Below are positions 8,910-18,751 of a stretch of DNA of 53,597 nucleotides, in pieces. Source of the stretch: Bacteroidales bacterium (lineage in GTDB: Bacteria; Bacteroidota; Bacteroidia; Bacteroidales; Muribaculaceae); the NCBI GenBank assembly GCA_019415705.1, contig DXYS01000005.1, positions 1-53,597 on the forward strand. Direction: 5' to 3'. Each line of letters begins with the position of its first letter. Position 1 is the stretch's first letter. The notes under the pieces were generated by a model. The model ran no database searches. It was not told the origin of the DNA and saw nothing but the letters and a program-made list of their open reading frames with translations. Made by a program: the position numbers and the translations under genes.

Positions 8910-11900
8910 ATGAATCGTTTTACTGTCATTTCATTACTCTTGCTTATGCTGTTGATTCCGGCACACGCGCCGGCGCAACAGTCATCCGGGAGCATTACAG
9001 TCACAGGCACTGTGGTCGACGAGACCTTGCTGCCTCTGATTGGCGCATCCGTGAGCCTTTCGGGCGCAAATCCTCCGGTAGCCGTCATAACTGATATCGA
9101 CGGTAATTTCGAGCTGCGCCTGCCGTCGGCCGACGCATATCTCGAGGTGAGCTATGTCGGTTATGAGACCGCCAAGGTCAAAGCCACGCCCGGCACAAAA
9201 ATGGAAATCGTTCTGAAAGAAAACACCACCGAGCTTGAGGAGGTCGTGGCCATCGGATACGCCACCGTAAAGAAAAGCGACCTCACGGGCTCTGTCGAAA
9301 AAGTCTCGATGGACGACCTCAACCGTGCCAACGTATCCTCGTTTGACCAAGCCCTCGGAGGACGTATCGCAGGTGTGCAGGTAGTCGCTTCCGACGGTCA
9401 GCCCGGCGAGGGAGCCAATATAGTGATTCGCGGCTCCAACACCATTTCTGATGAGTCCGACGGCACTCCGCTGTATGTGATTGATGGATTTGCCACCGAC
9501 GACCCTAACGCCGGCGCTATCAACCCCGCCGACATCGAGTCGATAGATGTGCTCAAAGACGCCTCGGCTACAGCCATTTACGGCGCACGCGGCGCCAACG
9601 GCGTCATCATCATCACGACTAAACGCGGCTCGGAGTCGGCTCCGCGCATCACCTACGAGGGCTCCGTGAGCTATCAGCTCCGCCCCAAAGGGCTCAAACT
9701 GCTCCAAGGGCGTAAATTCGTCGAGCTGCAGGCCGAAATCCTCACACCCGACGAGATGAACAAGACCTACTTCAGCTATGACGAGGCGCTCGGACGTTAT
9801 CAGACCCTTGACGATTATAATTACCGTAAATCCATTGACTGGCAGGACGAAGTGTTCCGCAACGCTCCGATGACAAACCATCACCTCGCGCTGACGGGCG
9901 GAACTGCCAACACCCGCTATTCGGCCTCCGCGTCCTATTATTATCAGGACGGCACCATCATCAAGTCGTCATACAGCAGCCTCAAGGCTCGCGCCACACT
10001 CGACCAGCGCATCTCAAAGACCGTAAAAGTCGGCACCGCCTTTAACTTTGCCAACAACCTCTCTGTAGGCTCTGCTCCCACACAGGGCGACGGCCAGTCG
10101 ACACAGTATTTTCTCTATCAGGTCCTCGCCTACCGTCCGGTCAAATACCGTTCGACCGACGACCTCGAAGACATTGTCGACAACAACGGCGGCACATATC
10201 CCTACAATCCCGTCAAGACAATCCGCAACACTTACGACAAACTCCGCAACCGGCAGCTGTCGATGAACGCCTATCTAAACTGGGACATCCTGCCCGACCT
10301 TATGTTCAAGTCGACATTTGCCTACACTTGGCGTGAGGCGCGCACCGAGAAGTTCTATAACAAGGACACTTATTTCGGTGATCCGGCATACTCGCCCTCA
10401 GGCACCAACGGCAGCTTCAACATCAAGGAGTGGAACAGCTGGAGCAACGAGAACACACTGACCTACCGTCATCAGTGGGGCGCCCACAAGTTCAACGGCA
10501 TGATAGGTATGTCTCTGTCGAGCAAACAGATTTCAAACCTCGGCGCCAAGAGCGTGCACATCCCGTGGGACGACCTCGGCATTTGGGGTATCGACACAGG
10601 CATCCCTCAGAGCATTACCGCTGACAATGTCATCGACAGGATGATGTCGTTCTTCGGCCGTTTCAACTACGATTACCGCGGACGCTATCTGATGACATTC
10701 ACATTGCGCGCCGACGGCTCATCGCGATTCACAAACCACAAGTGGGGACTCTTCCCGTCGGCCTCCGTGGCTTGGCGCATCATCGACGAGCCCTTTATGG
10801 CAGGCGCAGCAGGCTGGCTCAGCAACCTCAAGCTGCGTGTCGGCTGGGGCGCCACCGGCAACAACGCCACACGCGAGGTCTATCCCTCAGACCTTTTGTA
10901 CTGGGGCGGCGAAAACTACCCGTGGAACAACAACCTCCACCAAGCGCTCTATATGCTCCAGCTCGCCAACCGCAACCTCCGCTGGGAGACAACATATCAG
11001 ACCAATATCGGCATAGACTTCGCCCTATGGCGCAACCGCCTTAACGGCTCGGTCGACGTCTATGACAAAGACACGCGCGATCTGCTCCTCTACGCTGACG
11101 TCCCGCCGTCGATAGGTTTCACTCAGGTGCAGCAGAACATCGGCAGCATTTCAAACCGCGGACTCGAAATCACCCTCAACGGCGTCATACTCCCCGGCGC
11201 ACGCGGCTCGCTCAAATGGACATCGAGTTTCAACATCTCTTTCAATAAAAACAAAGTCACAGCCCTCTCAAACGGGCAGGAAAGCCGCATGGCCGGAGTC
11301 AGATACCCCGCCGTCCCCGACTTATACATCTGCAAGGTCGGCCATCCGCTCTCAGAGATGTACGGCTATATCTACGACGGTGTCTACCAGTATTCCGACT
11401 TCGACGAGGTGTCGCCCGGCGTGTATCGCCTTAAAGACGGCATCCCCGACAATACCAACGACCGTGCCAATATCCGCCCCGGCGACCCCAAGTTGCGTGA
11501 CATAAACGGCGACGGACGCGTCACCACCGAAGACCGCACAATCATCGGCCACGGACTCCCCGTCCACACCGGCGGTTTCATAAACAACTTCGAGTGGAAA
11601 GGCTTTGACCTGAGCATATTCCTCCAGTGGAGCTACGGCAACGACGTGATTAACTACAACCGCGTCCTCCTCGAGAATCTTCAGGGCCGCCATCTCAACC
11701 AGCTTGCCACCGCCGAAAACCACTGGCGCCCCGATAATCCCACAGACTATCTCTGGGCTCCCGGACGCGGACTCAACAACCTGCACACCTCACGCGAAGT
11801 CGAGGATGCCTCGTTCCTGCGCCTCAAAAACATCCAGTTGGGCTATACCTTACCCGCAAAATGGCTCAGAGGCTCGCATATTGCGGCAGTACGCGCATAT

Positions 11901-12050
11901 TTCAGCGCACAGAATGTGGCAACTCTGACCGGTTACACCGGCTACGACCCCGAGGTCTCCACACGCAACTCGGCCATGACACGAGGATTTGACTACTCGG
12001 CCTATCCAAAGGCACAATCCTTTACATTTGGAGTTAAAATCGAACTATGA
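8910..12050 (+). CDS. SusC-like TonB-dependent outer-membrane transporter
   Basis: This 1046-residue SusC/RagA-family protein imports oligosaccharides across the outer membrane with energy from TonB. It has a signal peptide (1-22), a carboxypeptidase-regulatory-like N-terminal domain (~28-105, with GxVVDE and DIDGNFEL motifs), a TonB-box region (LEEVVAIGYATVKKSDLTG, ~109-127), the plug domain with DVLKDASATAIYGARGANGVI (~203-223), and a 22-strand-type barrel ending in a C-terminal aromatic-rich strand. Its stop overlaps the start of the SusD gene by four bases (ATGA), so the two are translationally coupled. It should form the lidded transporter with that SusD protein. Confidence 0.96.
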   Translation: MNRFTVISLLLLMLLIPAHAPAQQSSGSITVTGTVVDETLLPLIGASVSLSGANPPVAVITDIDGNFELRLPSADAYLEVSYVGYETAKVKATPGTKMEIVLKENTTELEEVVAIGYATVKKSDLTGSVEKVSMDDLNRANVSSFDQALGGRIAGVQVVASDGQPGEGANIVIRGSNTISDESDGTPLYVIDGFATDDPNAGAINPADIESIDVLKDASATAIYGARGANGVIIITTKRGSESAPRITYEGSVSYQLRPKGLKLLQGRKFVELQAEILTPDEMNKTYFSYDEALGRYQTLDDYNYRKSIDWQDEVFRNAPMTNHHLALTGGTANTRYSASASYYYQDGTIIKSSYSSLKARATLDQRISKTVKVGTAFNFANNLSVGSAPTQGDGQSTQYFLYQVLAYRPVKYRSTDDLEDIVDNNGGTYPYNPVKTIRNTYDKLRNRQLSMNAYLNWDILPDLMFKSTFAYTWREARTEKFYNKDTYFGDPAYSPSGTNGSFNIKEWNSWSNENTLTYRHQWGAHKFNGMIGMSLSSKQISNLGAKSVHIPWDDLGIWGIDTGIPQSITADNVIDRMMSFFGRFNYDYRGRYLMTFTLRADGSSRFTNHKWGLFPSASVAWRIIDEPFMAGAAGWLSNLKLRVGWGATGNNATREVYPSDLLYWGGENYPWNNNLHQALYMLQLANRNLRWETTYQTNIGIDFALWRNRLNGSVDVYDKDTRDLLLYADVPPSIGFTQVQQNIGSISNRGLEITLNGVILPGARGSLKWTSSFNISFNKNKVTALSNGQESRMAGVRYPAVPDLYICKVGHPLSEMYGYIYDGVYQYSDFDEVSPGVYRLKDGIPDNTNDRANIRPGDPKLRDINGDGRVTTEDRTIIGHGLPVHTGGFINNFEWKGFDLSIFLQWSYGNDVINYNRVLLENLQGRHLNQLATAENHWRPDNPTDYLWAPGRGLNNLHTSREVEDASFLRLKNIQLGYTLPAKWLRGSHIAAVRAYFSAQNVATLTGYTGYDPEVSTRNSAMTRGFDYSAYPKAQSFTFGVKIEL

Positions 12051-13663
12051 CACTACGTAAAATACTTATGGGATTTGCATGCTCATGCATGCTCGGCTCA
12101 TGCTCTTTTTTAGACACGACCCCCATCGACTACATACAAGGCGATGACCTCTACCACAGCCCCGAGACCTGTCTCGCCGGACTGGCCGGAGTGTACGACG
12201 CCATGACCTCAGCCGGAGCCTACGGACAGAATCTGTGGGGCGACCTCGACGCCGGCACCGATATCCTTGTCTACAACCGTAACTACGGCACAGGATACAT
12301 CCAGATTTCAAACTATAACTACAACAACAGCGACAAGGCGCTCACCGACAGCTGGACCGCCCTCTACAACGGCATCAACCGCGCCAACGATTTCATCAGC
12401 CGCATAGGCCGGAGCGCTGACGACGAGTGCGGAGGCCCGCGCGCCAAAGCGATGTATCTCGGCGAGGCAAAAGCCCTGCGCGCGCTGTGCTACATGAATC
12501 TCGTCGCTTTCTGGGGCGAGGTCCCCCTGCGCGTTGAGCCTACCTACGACCTCAGCTCGCAGCTTAAGCCCAAAGCCACACAATCAGAGATATACGCTCA
12601 GATTACGGCTGACCTGCTCGACGCCGCCGACGGTTGCCTCGACGCACGTGAACTTCCCGGACCGGGACGCATATCGCAGACCGCCGCACAGGCTCTTCTG
12701 GCCCGTGCATATATGTGGCAGGCCGGTTACCCCGTCTATGCCGACACATGGGGCGAGGCCCTCAAATGGGCGCGCAAAGTGGCCGACTCCGGCCGTCACA
12801 ACCTGCTGCCGCGCGAAAACGGCGGTTACCGTCAGGTGTTTATCAACATGTGCTCAAACCTTTATGACCTCAGTTCCTATGAGTCGATGTTTGAGATTGA
12901 GTTCTACGGCAACGGACAGACTCAGACCAACGAAGCCGGACGCCTCGGCCTTTACATCGGCGTCACTCAGCAGACACCGAGCGACGACTTCGCTTACGCC
13001 TACGGCCTCTATGACGCCACAAAATACCTGTTCCGCCTTTACGGTGACGGCGATGACCGCCTGTGGTGGAATGTGGCCGATTATAAATATGTCACAACCG
13101 ACGGCAAGGTGAGCGAACAGCCCCGTACCGCCGCCGAACGCAACTTGGAGGACGGCAACGCTGCCAAATGGCGCGCGAAATATATCCCCGAGCGCCCCCT
13201 CTCGCGCAACAACTCGTCAATCAATTTCCCGGTGATGCGTTTCTCTGATGTGCTGCTGATGCTGGCTGAGAGCCTTAACCATGTCAACGGCGGCCCGACT
13301 GTCGAAGCATTTGCCGCCCTCAACCGTGTGCGCCGCCGTGCCGGCGCGTCGGAGATGACTATGGCTGACGCGCCTGACTTCGAGAGCTTTGACCGCCTCG
13401 TGCGCGACGAACGCACCCGCGAGCTTTGTTTTGAGGTGCCGCGCCGCATGGAGCTGCGCCGTCACGGAGCCGAATACTTCGCCTCTCAGATTGCCGTGCT
13501 CGCCGACCAGTCGCTCAACGACCAGAACAAGAAGACCGGTTATGATCTCGAGTCAATAAAAGCCCTCCCGGCTCTTAACTTCTCGCCCAAACACATCTAT
13601 TTCCCAATCCCGCAGGCCGAGCTCAACGTCAACACCGCCTGTACACAAAACGTCAACTGGTAA
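12047..13663 (+). CDS. SusD/RagB-like surface glycan-binding lipoprotein
   Basis: The 538-residue SusD homologue forms the lid on the SusC channel and captures glycan at the cell surface. The lipobox is MLGSC (Cys19), followed by SFLDTTPIDY, the typical SusD N-terminus. Blocks such as AKALRALCYMNLVAFWGEVPL (in part) and the closing RVRRRAG...VRDERTRELCFEVPRRMELRR region are family signatures. It overlaps susC upstream by four bases and its stop touches the start of the next lipoprotein gene at 13663, so it sits inside one tightly packed operon. Confidence 0.95.
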   Translation: MTLRKILMGFACSCMLGSCSFLDTTPIDYIQGDDLYHSPETCLAGLAGVYDAMTSAGAYGQNLWGDLDAGTDILVYNRNYGTGYIQISNYNYNNSDKALTDSWTALYNGINRANDFISRIGRSADDECGGPRAKAMYLGEAKALRALCYMNLVAFWGEVPLRVEPTYDLSSQLKPKATQSEIYAQITADLLDAADGCLDARELPGPGRISQTAAQALLARAYMWQAGYPVYADTWGEALKWARKVADSGRHNLLPRENGGYRQVFINMCSNLYDLSSYESMFEIEFYGNGQTQTNEAGRLGLYIGVTQQTPSDDFAYAYGLYDATKYLFRLYGDGDDRLWWNVADYKYVTTDGKVSEQPRTAAERNLEDGNAAKWRAKYIPERPLSRNNSSINFPVMRFSDVLLMLAESLNHVNGGPTVEAFAALNRVRRRAGASEMTMADAPDFESFDRLVRDERTRELCFEVPRRMELRRHGAEYFASQIAVLADQSLNDQNKKTGYDLESIKALPALNFSPKHIYFPIPQAELNVNTACTQNVNW

Positions 13664-14640
13664 TGAAACCGACTCTGATACTTACCATAGCGGCCGCTGC
13701 TGCTTTAAGCGCATGCAGCGACTCGGTAGAGCCCGTAGACTTCTCGGTCAGCGTGCCTGCCGGACAGACCGTGGCTGCCGGCGAGCCTGTGCGTTTCGCT
13801 TTTGCCGGCAATCCCGATTATATAACATTTTTCTCGGGCGAGAGCGGATGCGACTACGCCGCATCTGACCGCTACAGGGCCGAAATCGATGCCCTCGAGC
13901 TCTCGTGTGACATGCGTCAGCAGTATAACGACAGGGAGTACCTTGACCGTCAGCTGATATATGCCTATGTCTCGACTGATTTCAACGGCGATTATACCCC
14001 CGAAGGACTCAGTGCCGCCACGTGGATGCCGATGACCGGCGTCGGCGCCAACAGCCTGCCTGTGCCCGTGCCGTCGACCGCCTCGGCCGTCTCGACAAGC
14101 GGCAGCGTTGACTTGGGGCGCTACGCCGGCACTGACACCCCGTTTTATATAGCTTTCCTCTACAATGCCCCCGGACGCGCAGTCATACCCGCCTCAAACG
14201 GCTCGGGCCGCTATGTCGTCCGCCCGCGCATCGACATTACAAATCTTAAGATTACAAAAACACTCTCTGACGGCACAACCGCCGTACTCGACAATGCCTC
14301 GACTCAGTTTGGCATGCGGCCGGTCTACGACAGCTCATACAATCAGACCAACTACCGCGTTACAGACGACGGCATGTTATTCCAGCCCGTAGCGGCTGTT
14401 CCCGACGCCCTTACAGGCCGCGAGCCCGACGAACGTGTGTGGATGGTCTCGGCTCTCATCGACCCGTGCAAAGTCGAGCCTGACCGCGGTGTGGCCATAA
14501 AGTCGGTCGCCGCACGTCTCGACACTTATGAGCACGTCTACACCGCTCCCGGCACATACACCGCCACATTCGTCGCCACTAACGCCAATCTGTGGGACAG
14601 CAAGCGATGTGTTAAACAATTGATGATTAACGTAAAATGA
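13663..14640 (+). CDS. DUF5017-like surface lipoprotein, probable glycan-binding protein
   Basis: The 325-residue lipoprotein (lipobox ALSAC, Cys18) occupies the SusE-like position right after susD. Its N-terminal part, with VRFAFAGNPDYITFFSGESG, resembles DUF5017 proteins of Bacteroidales PULs, and the C-terminal ~80 residues end in a PKD/immunoglobulin-like strand pattern (APGTYTATFVATNANLWDS). A role as a surface glycan-binding protein follows from position and family, not from a known binding site. It shares a base with the SusD stop and overlaps the next gene by four bases. Confidence 0.7.
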   Translation: MKPTLILTIAAAAALSACSDSVEPVDFSVSVPAGQTVAAGEPVRFAFAGNPDYITFFSGESGCDYAASDRYRAEIDALELSCDMRQQYNDREYLDRQLIYAYVSTDFNGDYTPEGLSAATWMPMTGVGANSLPVPVPSTASAVSTSGSVDLGRYAGTDTPFYIAFLYNAPGRAVIPASNGSGRYVVRPRIDITNLKITKTLSDGTTAVLDNASTQFGMRPVYDSSYNQTNYRVTDDGMLFQPVAAVPDALTGREPDERVWMVSALIDPCKVEPDRGVAIKSVAARLDTYEHVYTAPGTYTATFVATNANLWDSKRCVKQLMINVK

Positions 14641-16220
14641 AGCATAAACTCACATACATCACCATAGCTCTCGCCGCCACGGCATGGGCCTGCGGCGATG
14701 ACACGCCGCAGACGCCTCCGCCGCCTGAGCCCGGCGATGACCCTCGTCCGGAGACTCCCGTAGAGCCGATACACGGATGCGCGCTGTGGGAAGACTTCGC
14801 CGAAGGCCGTTCGGAGCTTCTGCCTGACTTCTCCTACGCCGGCTACGGCTGGGGCGAGGAGTCGCTACCCGATGTCGCATACAGCGTCTTCAATGTATGC
14901 GACTACGGAGCGGTTGCCGATGACGGACTCTCTGACCGTAAGGCTTTCGAGGATGCGATAAAAGATGCGGTAGCACAAAGTCCGCGGGGTGCGGTCATAT
15001 ATGTGCCCGCAGGCCGCTACGAGCTCCACGCCGCATCAGACCCCAATACACCGGTTATTATAGATGGCGACAACATCGTGTTGCGCGGTGCCGGCCGTGA
15101 CCGCACGGTCATTGCGATGTCATCAGCCGGACAGGTGCTTGACGGCAGTCTGTGGAACACTCCCGAACTGATGTCATTCCGCTACGTACGCTCGCGCTCT
15201 GACGAGCAGCTGCGTCTGACCTCGATAACCGCCCCGGCCTCATCGGGCAGCCATGACATAGAGGTGGCGTCGGTCTCGGGCCTGTCTGTCGGACAGCGCG
15301 TCTTGGTCAAACTCGCCGGTGACACACGTCGCGACGCTGTCGCCGCTGAAATCGCTCCCCATGAAGTCGACGACGAGTTTGCCGAACTCATGTCAGAGGG
15401 AGTCAGCGTGGCCGAGTATCACACCGTCAGCCGCATAAGCGGACGCCGTGTGACGCTCTACGAGCCTCTCGGCCATGATATCGACCCCGACGGGGGCTGG
15501 ACGCTTCATGCTGTGCTCGACCGTTACGGCTGCGGCGTTGAGGATATTTGTTTCGAAGGCGCCTTTACCGAAGATTTCGTCCACCATAAGGACGCCGTCC
15601 ACGACAGCGGCTGGCGCATGCTTACCTTCTTGCGTCAGGCCCACGGCTGGGTGCGCCGCTGCTCGTTTGTCAATGTCAGCGAGGCTTTGAGCGTGATGCA
15701 GTCATGCAACATCACTGTCGACGACTGCATCATCGACGGCAATGCCGGACACTCCGCCATACGGTCACAGGCATCGACCAATGTGCTCATCTCACGTGTC
15801 GAGGACCGCTCCGGACAGTACCACTCGGTCGGCGTATCCAAGACAGCCTCACACACCGTCATACTGCGCTGTGCCATCGGTGCGACAACATGTTTCGAGT
15901 CACATTGCAGCCAGCCGCGCAACACACTCATCGACCTTTGCAGCGGAGGCATGAATCCTGATCATGCGGGTGGTGACGCCGCCCTCGGCCCCAATCATCT
16001 GCGCGGCCTCGTGCTCTGGAATTATACCCAGACCGGGGGCATAGACGGAGAGTTTCCTCTCTGGCGCCGTAACAATCGTTTTGTGATGCCGGTTATCGCC
16101 GGTTTTACGGGTCAGGCCACTTTCAATCCTTCTGAGACGGCGGCCCTCGAAAGCTACGGCTCACACGTCGAGCCTCAGTCGTTATACGAGGCCCAGCTAA
16201 AACTTCGAACGAGACAATAA
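14637..16220 (+). CDS. Beta-helix lipoprotein, pectate-lyase-fold, possible polysaccharide lyase
   Basis: The 527-residue lipoprotein (lipobox TAWAC, Cys19) has a proline-rich linker (PQTPPPPEPGDDPRPETP, ~24-42) and then a right-handed parallel beta-helix of the Pectate_lyase_3 type. The opening strand is VFNVCDYGAVADDGLSDRKA, followed by GAVIYVPAGRYEL and DGDNIVLRGAGRDRTVI. Later rungs carry the DNAGHSAI and HSVGVSKTASHTVILRC repeats typical of helix coils. The C-terminal part may match the DUF4955 module often joined to this fold. The reaction is unknown; a lyase or hydrolase acting on the PUL's glycan fits the context. It overlaps the DUF5017 gene by four bases. Confidence 0.7.
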   Translation: MKHKLTYITIALAATAWACGDDTPQTPPPPEPGDDPRPETPVEPIHGCALWEDFAEGRSELLPDFSYAGYGWGEESLPDVAYSVFNVCDYGAVADDGLSDRKAFEDAIKDAVAQSPRGAVIYVPAGRYELHAASDPNTPVIIDGDNIVLRGAGRDRTVIAMSSAGQVLDGSLWNTPELMSFRYVRSRSDEQLRLTSITAPASSGSHDIEVASVSGLSVGQRVLVKLAGDTRRDAVAAEIAPHEVDDEFAELMSEGVSVAEYHTVSRISGRRVTLYEPLGHDIDPDGGWTLHAVLDRYGCGVEDICFEGAFTEDFVHHKDAVHDSGWRMLTFLRQAHGWVRRCSFVNVSEALSVMQSCNITVDDCIIDGNAGHSAIRSQASTNVLISRVEDRSGQYHSVGVSKTASHTVILRCAIGATTCFESHCSQPRNTLIDLCSGGMNPDHAGGDAALGPNHLRGLVLWNYTQTGGIDGEFPLWRRNNRFVMPVIAGFTGQATFNPSETAALESYGSHVEPQSLYEAQLKLRTRQ

Positions 16221-16236
16221 TACAGCTTTGATTACC

Positions 16237-17169
16237 ATGAATAAAATACATTCCATAACTGCAGCCCTTACGATTGCTCTCGCCATGGCCTCATGCCGGG
16301 GCGACGACGAGCCGGCGTCAGCCCCCGCTTCACTGGTGCTGATGGCCACAGTCTATGACATAGATGCGGAGAGCTCGTCGGTCTGGCACTCCGGACAGGT
16401 CTTCGGCGTGTATATGCTCGCCGGCGATAACAGCCCCGTCGCCTCAAACGTCAGGCATATAGCCGACGACCGCGGCGTCACAGGTTATCTTGTCCCCTCA
16501 GGCGACGCTCTCAGACTTCCTGCCGACGGCAGCCCGACATCTGTTGCCGCATATTATCCTTACGACGAGTCGGCAGTCTCGCGCAACCATCAGACCACAA
16601 TCTCCGTGCGCGAGGGCACCGCAGCCGACGCCTGTCTGTGGGCGTCAGTCAAAAACGTTGCCTCGGCAAACCCCAAGGCCACATTAGGTTTTAAATCGCA
16701 GCTGGCGCAGATTCATGTGCGTCTGCTTAACGATGACCCGGCTGTTGCGCGCATTGTTGCCCGCATAAGCGGCGCCCCGCGCAGCTGTGACTTCGACATC
16801 TTGACCGGCCGATATACCGGTACACCCGACTGCGGCGCGCCAATCGGCGTTACCGTTAAAAATCTTGAGAAAGCCTTTGACCTCACCGCCGTCGTGGTGG
16901 CTACACATAGCGACACAGACGGTCCGCTCCTCGAGATTACGGCTCTCGACAATTCCGGACGCGAATTGCGCACCTATCCTCCCGTAGCTCTCGGCACGAT
17001 GATGGGGCTCGAAAACGGCCGCACATTTGAGCCAAACACTGTTTACAACCTTGCCGGCAATCTCGCGCCGGATGATTTGAAAATACAGTTTACCGGCAAA
17101 TCTCCGATATGTATCCTCAGCTGGAGCGATGATCCCGACGAGGAGTTCGGCACCATAATCAAAAAATAA
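16237..17169 (+). CDS. Fimbrillin-like lipoprotein within the PUL
   Basis: The 310-residue product of the ATG at 16237 (an in-frame TTG at 16228 is less likely) has a lipobox (AMASC, Cys20). Its body has the two-domain fimbrillin pattern: GQVFGVYML, VAAYYPYDES, then FKSQLAQIHVRLL, the Mfa-like signature in which a predicted strand packs after the YYPY motif. It ends with a short tail rather than the beta-sandwich extension of its two downstream neighbours. Fimbrillin-family proteins build type V pili or serve as surface binding lipoproteins. In a PUL operon the second role is more likely, but that is inference. Confidence 0.7.
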   Translation: MNKIHSITAALTIALAMASCRGDDEPASAPASLVLMATVYDIDAESSSVWHSGQVFGVYMLAGDNSPVASNVRHIADDRGVTGYLVPSGDALRLPADGSPTSVAAYYPYDESAVSRNHQTTISVREGTAADACLWASVKNVASANPKATLGFKSQLAQIHVRLLNDDPAVARIVARISGAPRSCDFDILTGRYTGTPDCGAPIGVTVKNLEKAFDLTAVVVATHSDTDGPLLEITALDNSGRELRTYPPVALGTMMGLENGRTFEPNTVYNLAGNLAPDDLKIQFTGKSPICILSWSDDPDEEFGTIIKK

Positions 17170-17212
17170 GAAACAAAATCTAACCTAACCCCTATATACT
17201 ATCATTATTGAT

Positions 17213-18706
17213 ATGAAACACAATCATTATGCCTTATTAATCGGTCTGGCCGCACTGGCATGCTCGTGCTCCGACCGTACGTCTGAACAGCCGCTCCCGT
17301 CGGCCGGAAAGTCCGTGCGTTTTGAAATCGGCACCGTCCGCAGCCGCACGGTGACCAACGCCGACAACACTACCGACTTTATCTCCGGTGACCGTATCGG
17401 CATCTATGGCGCAAAAGGCGCGACCGGCACAAATGTCGCATTTATCGTCGGCGCTGACGGTCAGTTGCAGCCTGAGGCCGGTGGCGGTATATTCTACGAC
17501 CCCGCCGGAGGAGCCACATCTGATTTCTACGCTTACTATCCATTCACATCGGGACAGAACGGACAGAGCGTGTCATTCACTGTAGGCGCAGACCAGTCTA
17601 CGGCTGAATTGTTCAACGCATCTGACTTCATGACCGCATCGACACTCGGCGTGACCACCGGCGACGAAACTCCCGTCACACTTGTCTTCGAGCACCGTCT
17701 CGCCGTCGTGCAGCTTGAGGTCGTTACATCCAAAGCCGATGACTTTAAAGGCGCTTCTCTTTGCAATATTCAGCCTACAGCCTTCTGGAACATGATTTCT
17801 GACGCTATGACCACACAAGGCGACGCATCAGGGGTGAAAATGTGGGGACGCAGCGACGACGGACTCACTTATTGGGCTGTTATCCCGGCTCAGACCGTGG
17901 CTACGGGGACTCGTCTCATCACTCTTGACTTCGGTGCCGACAGCTATGCTTTCACCACCACCGGACCTGTGACACTCAACGAAGGCATGATTAAGAAATT
18001 CCGTATCGGCGTGGGCGACAGCGGCCAACTGATAGTCTTCTCGTCAGAGCTCGAGGTGAAGCCGTGGCAGACTGACCCCGATGAAATCGACGGTGACGGC
18101 GAACTCGTCGAGCCCGATCCTCTTATGCCTCTTCAGGACTTCTCTGCCTTCAATCCTGTGATGATACAGCGCAACAAAGAGGAAATCACCACCCCCGGTT
18201 GGTATCTCTTCCATCTTTACGACACTGACGTGCTTGAGGTCACCGCCGACGGCGACCGCGACAAAGTGATGCACATACGCCGCGTCCTTCAGGATGACAA
18301 GACAGCGCTCGAATGGCATAACGGCGCAGTATATTATGCCGCCGCAAATCCCGAGAAGCGTACCTATACGCTGACGTTCACCGCGCGCTCCTCGTTCGCT
18401 GAAAACATGAAAGGCAATCAGCTGCGTATCGGCGCATACATGAAGGATGCAGCAGGCGTCGACCATTTCGTCGCTCTCAGCAAAGGCGATGACCTCGTGA
18501 CGACGGTTTACTATCAGGTGCCCTCAGAGGAATACGCCACATATACACTCGAGTTTGACATGTCTAAAGTGTCTAAGGTGCACAACGGCAACGCTCAGAC
18601 CGAATGGCTCGAGCCTGACGCCGATATGCTTAAACTCGTCACGCTTTACATATCGTCAAATGCCAAAGACATTGATTTCTGGATTGATGATATCACTTGG
18701 AAATGA
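17213..18706 (+). CDS. Fimbrillin-like lipoprotein with C-terminal beta-sandwich domain
   Basis: The 497-residue lipoprotein (Cys17 in AALAC, or Cys19) has an N-terminal fimbrillin-like region (~30-290) with SRTVTNADNTTDFISGDRIG, FYAYYPFTSGQ and VTLVFEHRLAVVQLEVV, all typical of Mfa-like proteins. After an acidic linker (TDPDEIDGDGELVEPDP) comes a ~180-residue beta-rich domain ending in DIDFWIDDITWK, which resembles CBM4/9-type jelly-roll modules. The combination suggests a surface adhesin or glycan-binding protein. It lies 43 bases after the previous gene and 45 before a paralogue of the same design. Confidence 0.72.
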   Translation: MKHNHYALLIGLAALACSCSDRTSEQPLPSAGKSVRFEIGTVRSRTVTNADNTTDFISGDRIGIYGAKGATGTNVAFIVGADGQLQPEAGGGIFYDPAGGATSDFYAYYPFTSGQNGQSVSFTVGADQSTAELFNASDFMTASTLGVTTGDETPVTLVFEHRLAVVQLEVVTSKADDFKGASLCNIQPTAFWNMISDAMTTQGDASGVKMWGRSDDGLTYWAVIPAQTVATGTRLITLDFGADSYAFTTTGPVTLNEGMIKKFRIGVGDSGQLIVFSSELEVKPWQTDPDEIDGDGELVEPDPLMPLQDFSAFNPVMIQRNKEEITTPGWYLFHLYDTDVLEVTADGDRDKVMHIRRVLQDDKTALEWHNGAVYYAAANPEKRTYTLTFTARSSFAENMKGNQLRIGAYMKDAAGVDHFVALSKGDDLVTTVYYQVPSEEYATYTLEFDMSKVSKVHNGNAQTEWLEPDADMLKLVTLYISSNAKDIDFWIDDITWK

Positions 18707-18751
18707 ATTAACATACACAAATGACAACAAATAAAATAACAGAATAATATC

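Noticed and set aside
8982..9884. 300-codon minus-strand frame
   Set aside because: It lies fully inside susC, whose protein has strong domain matches; a shadow frame.
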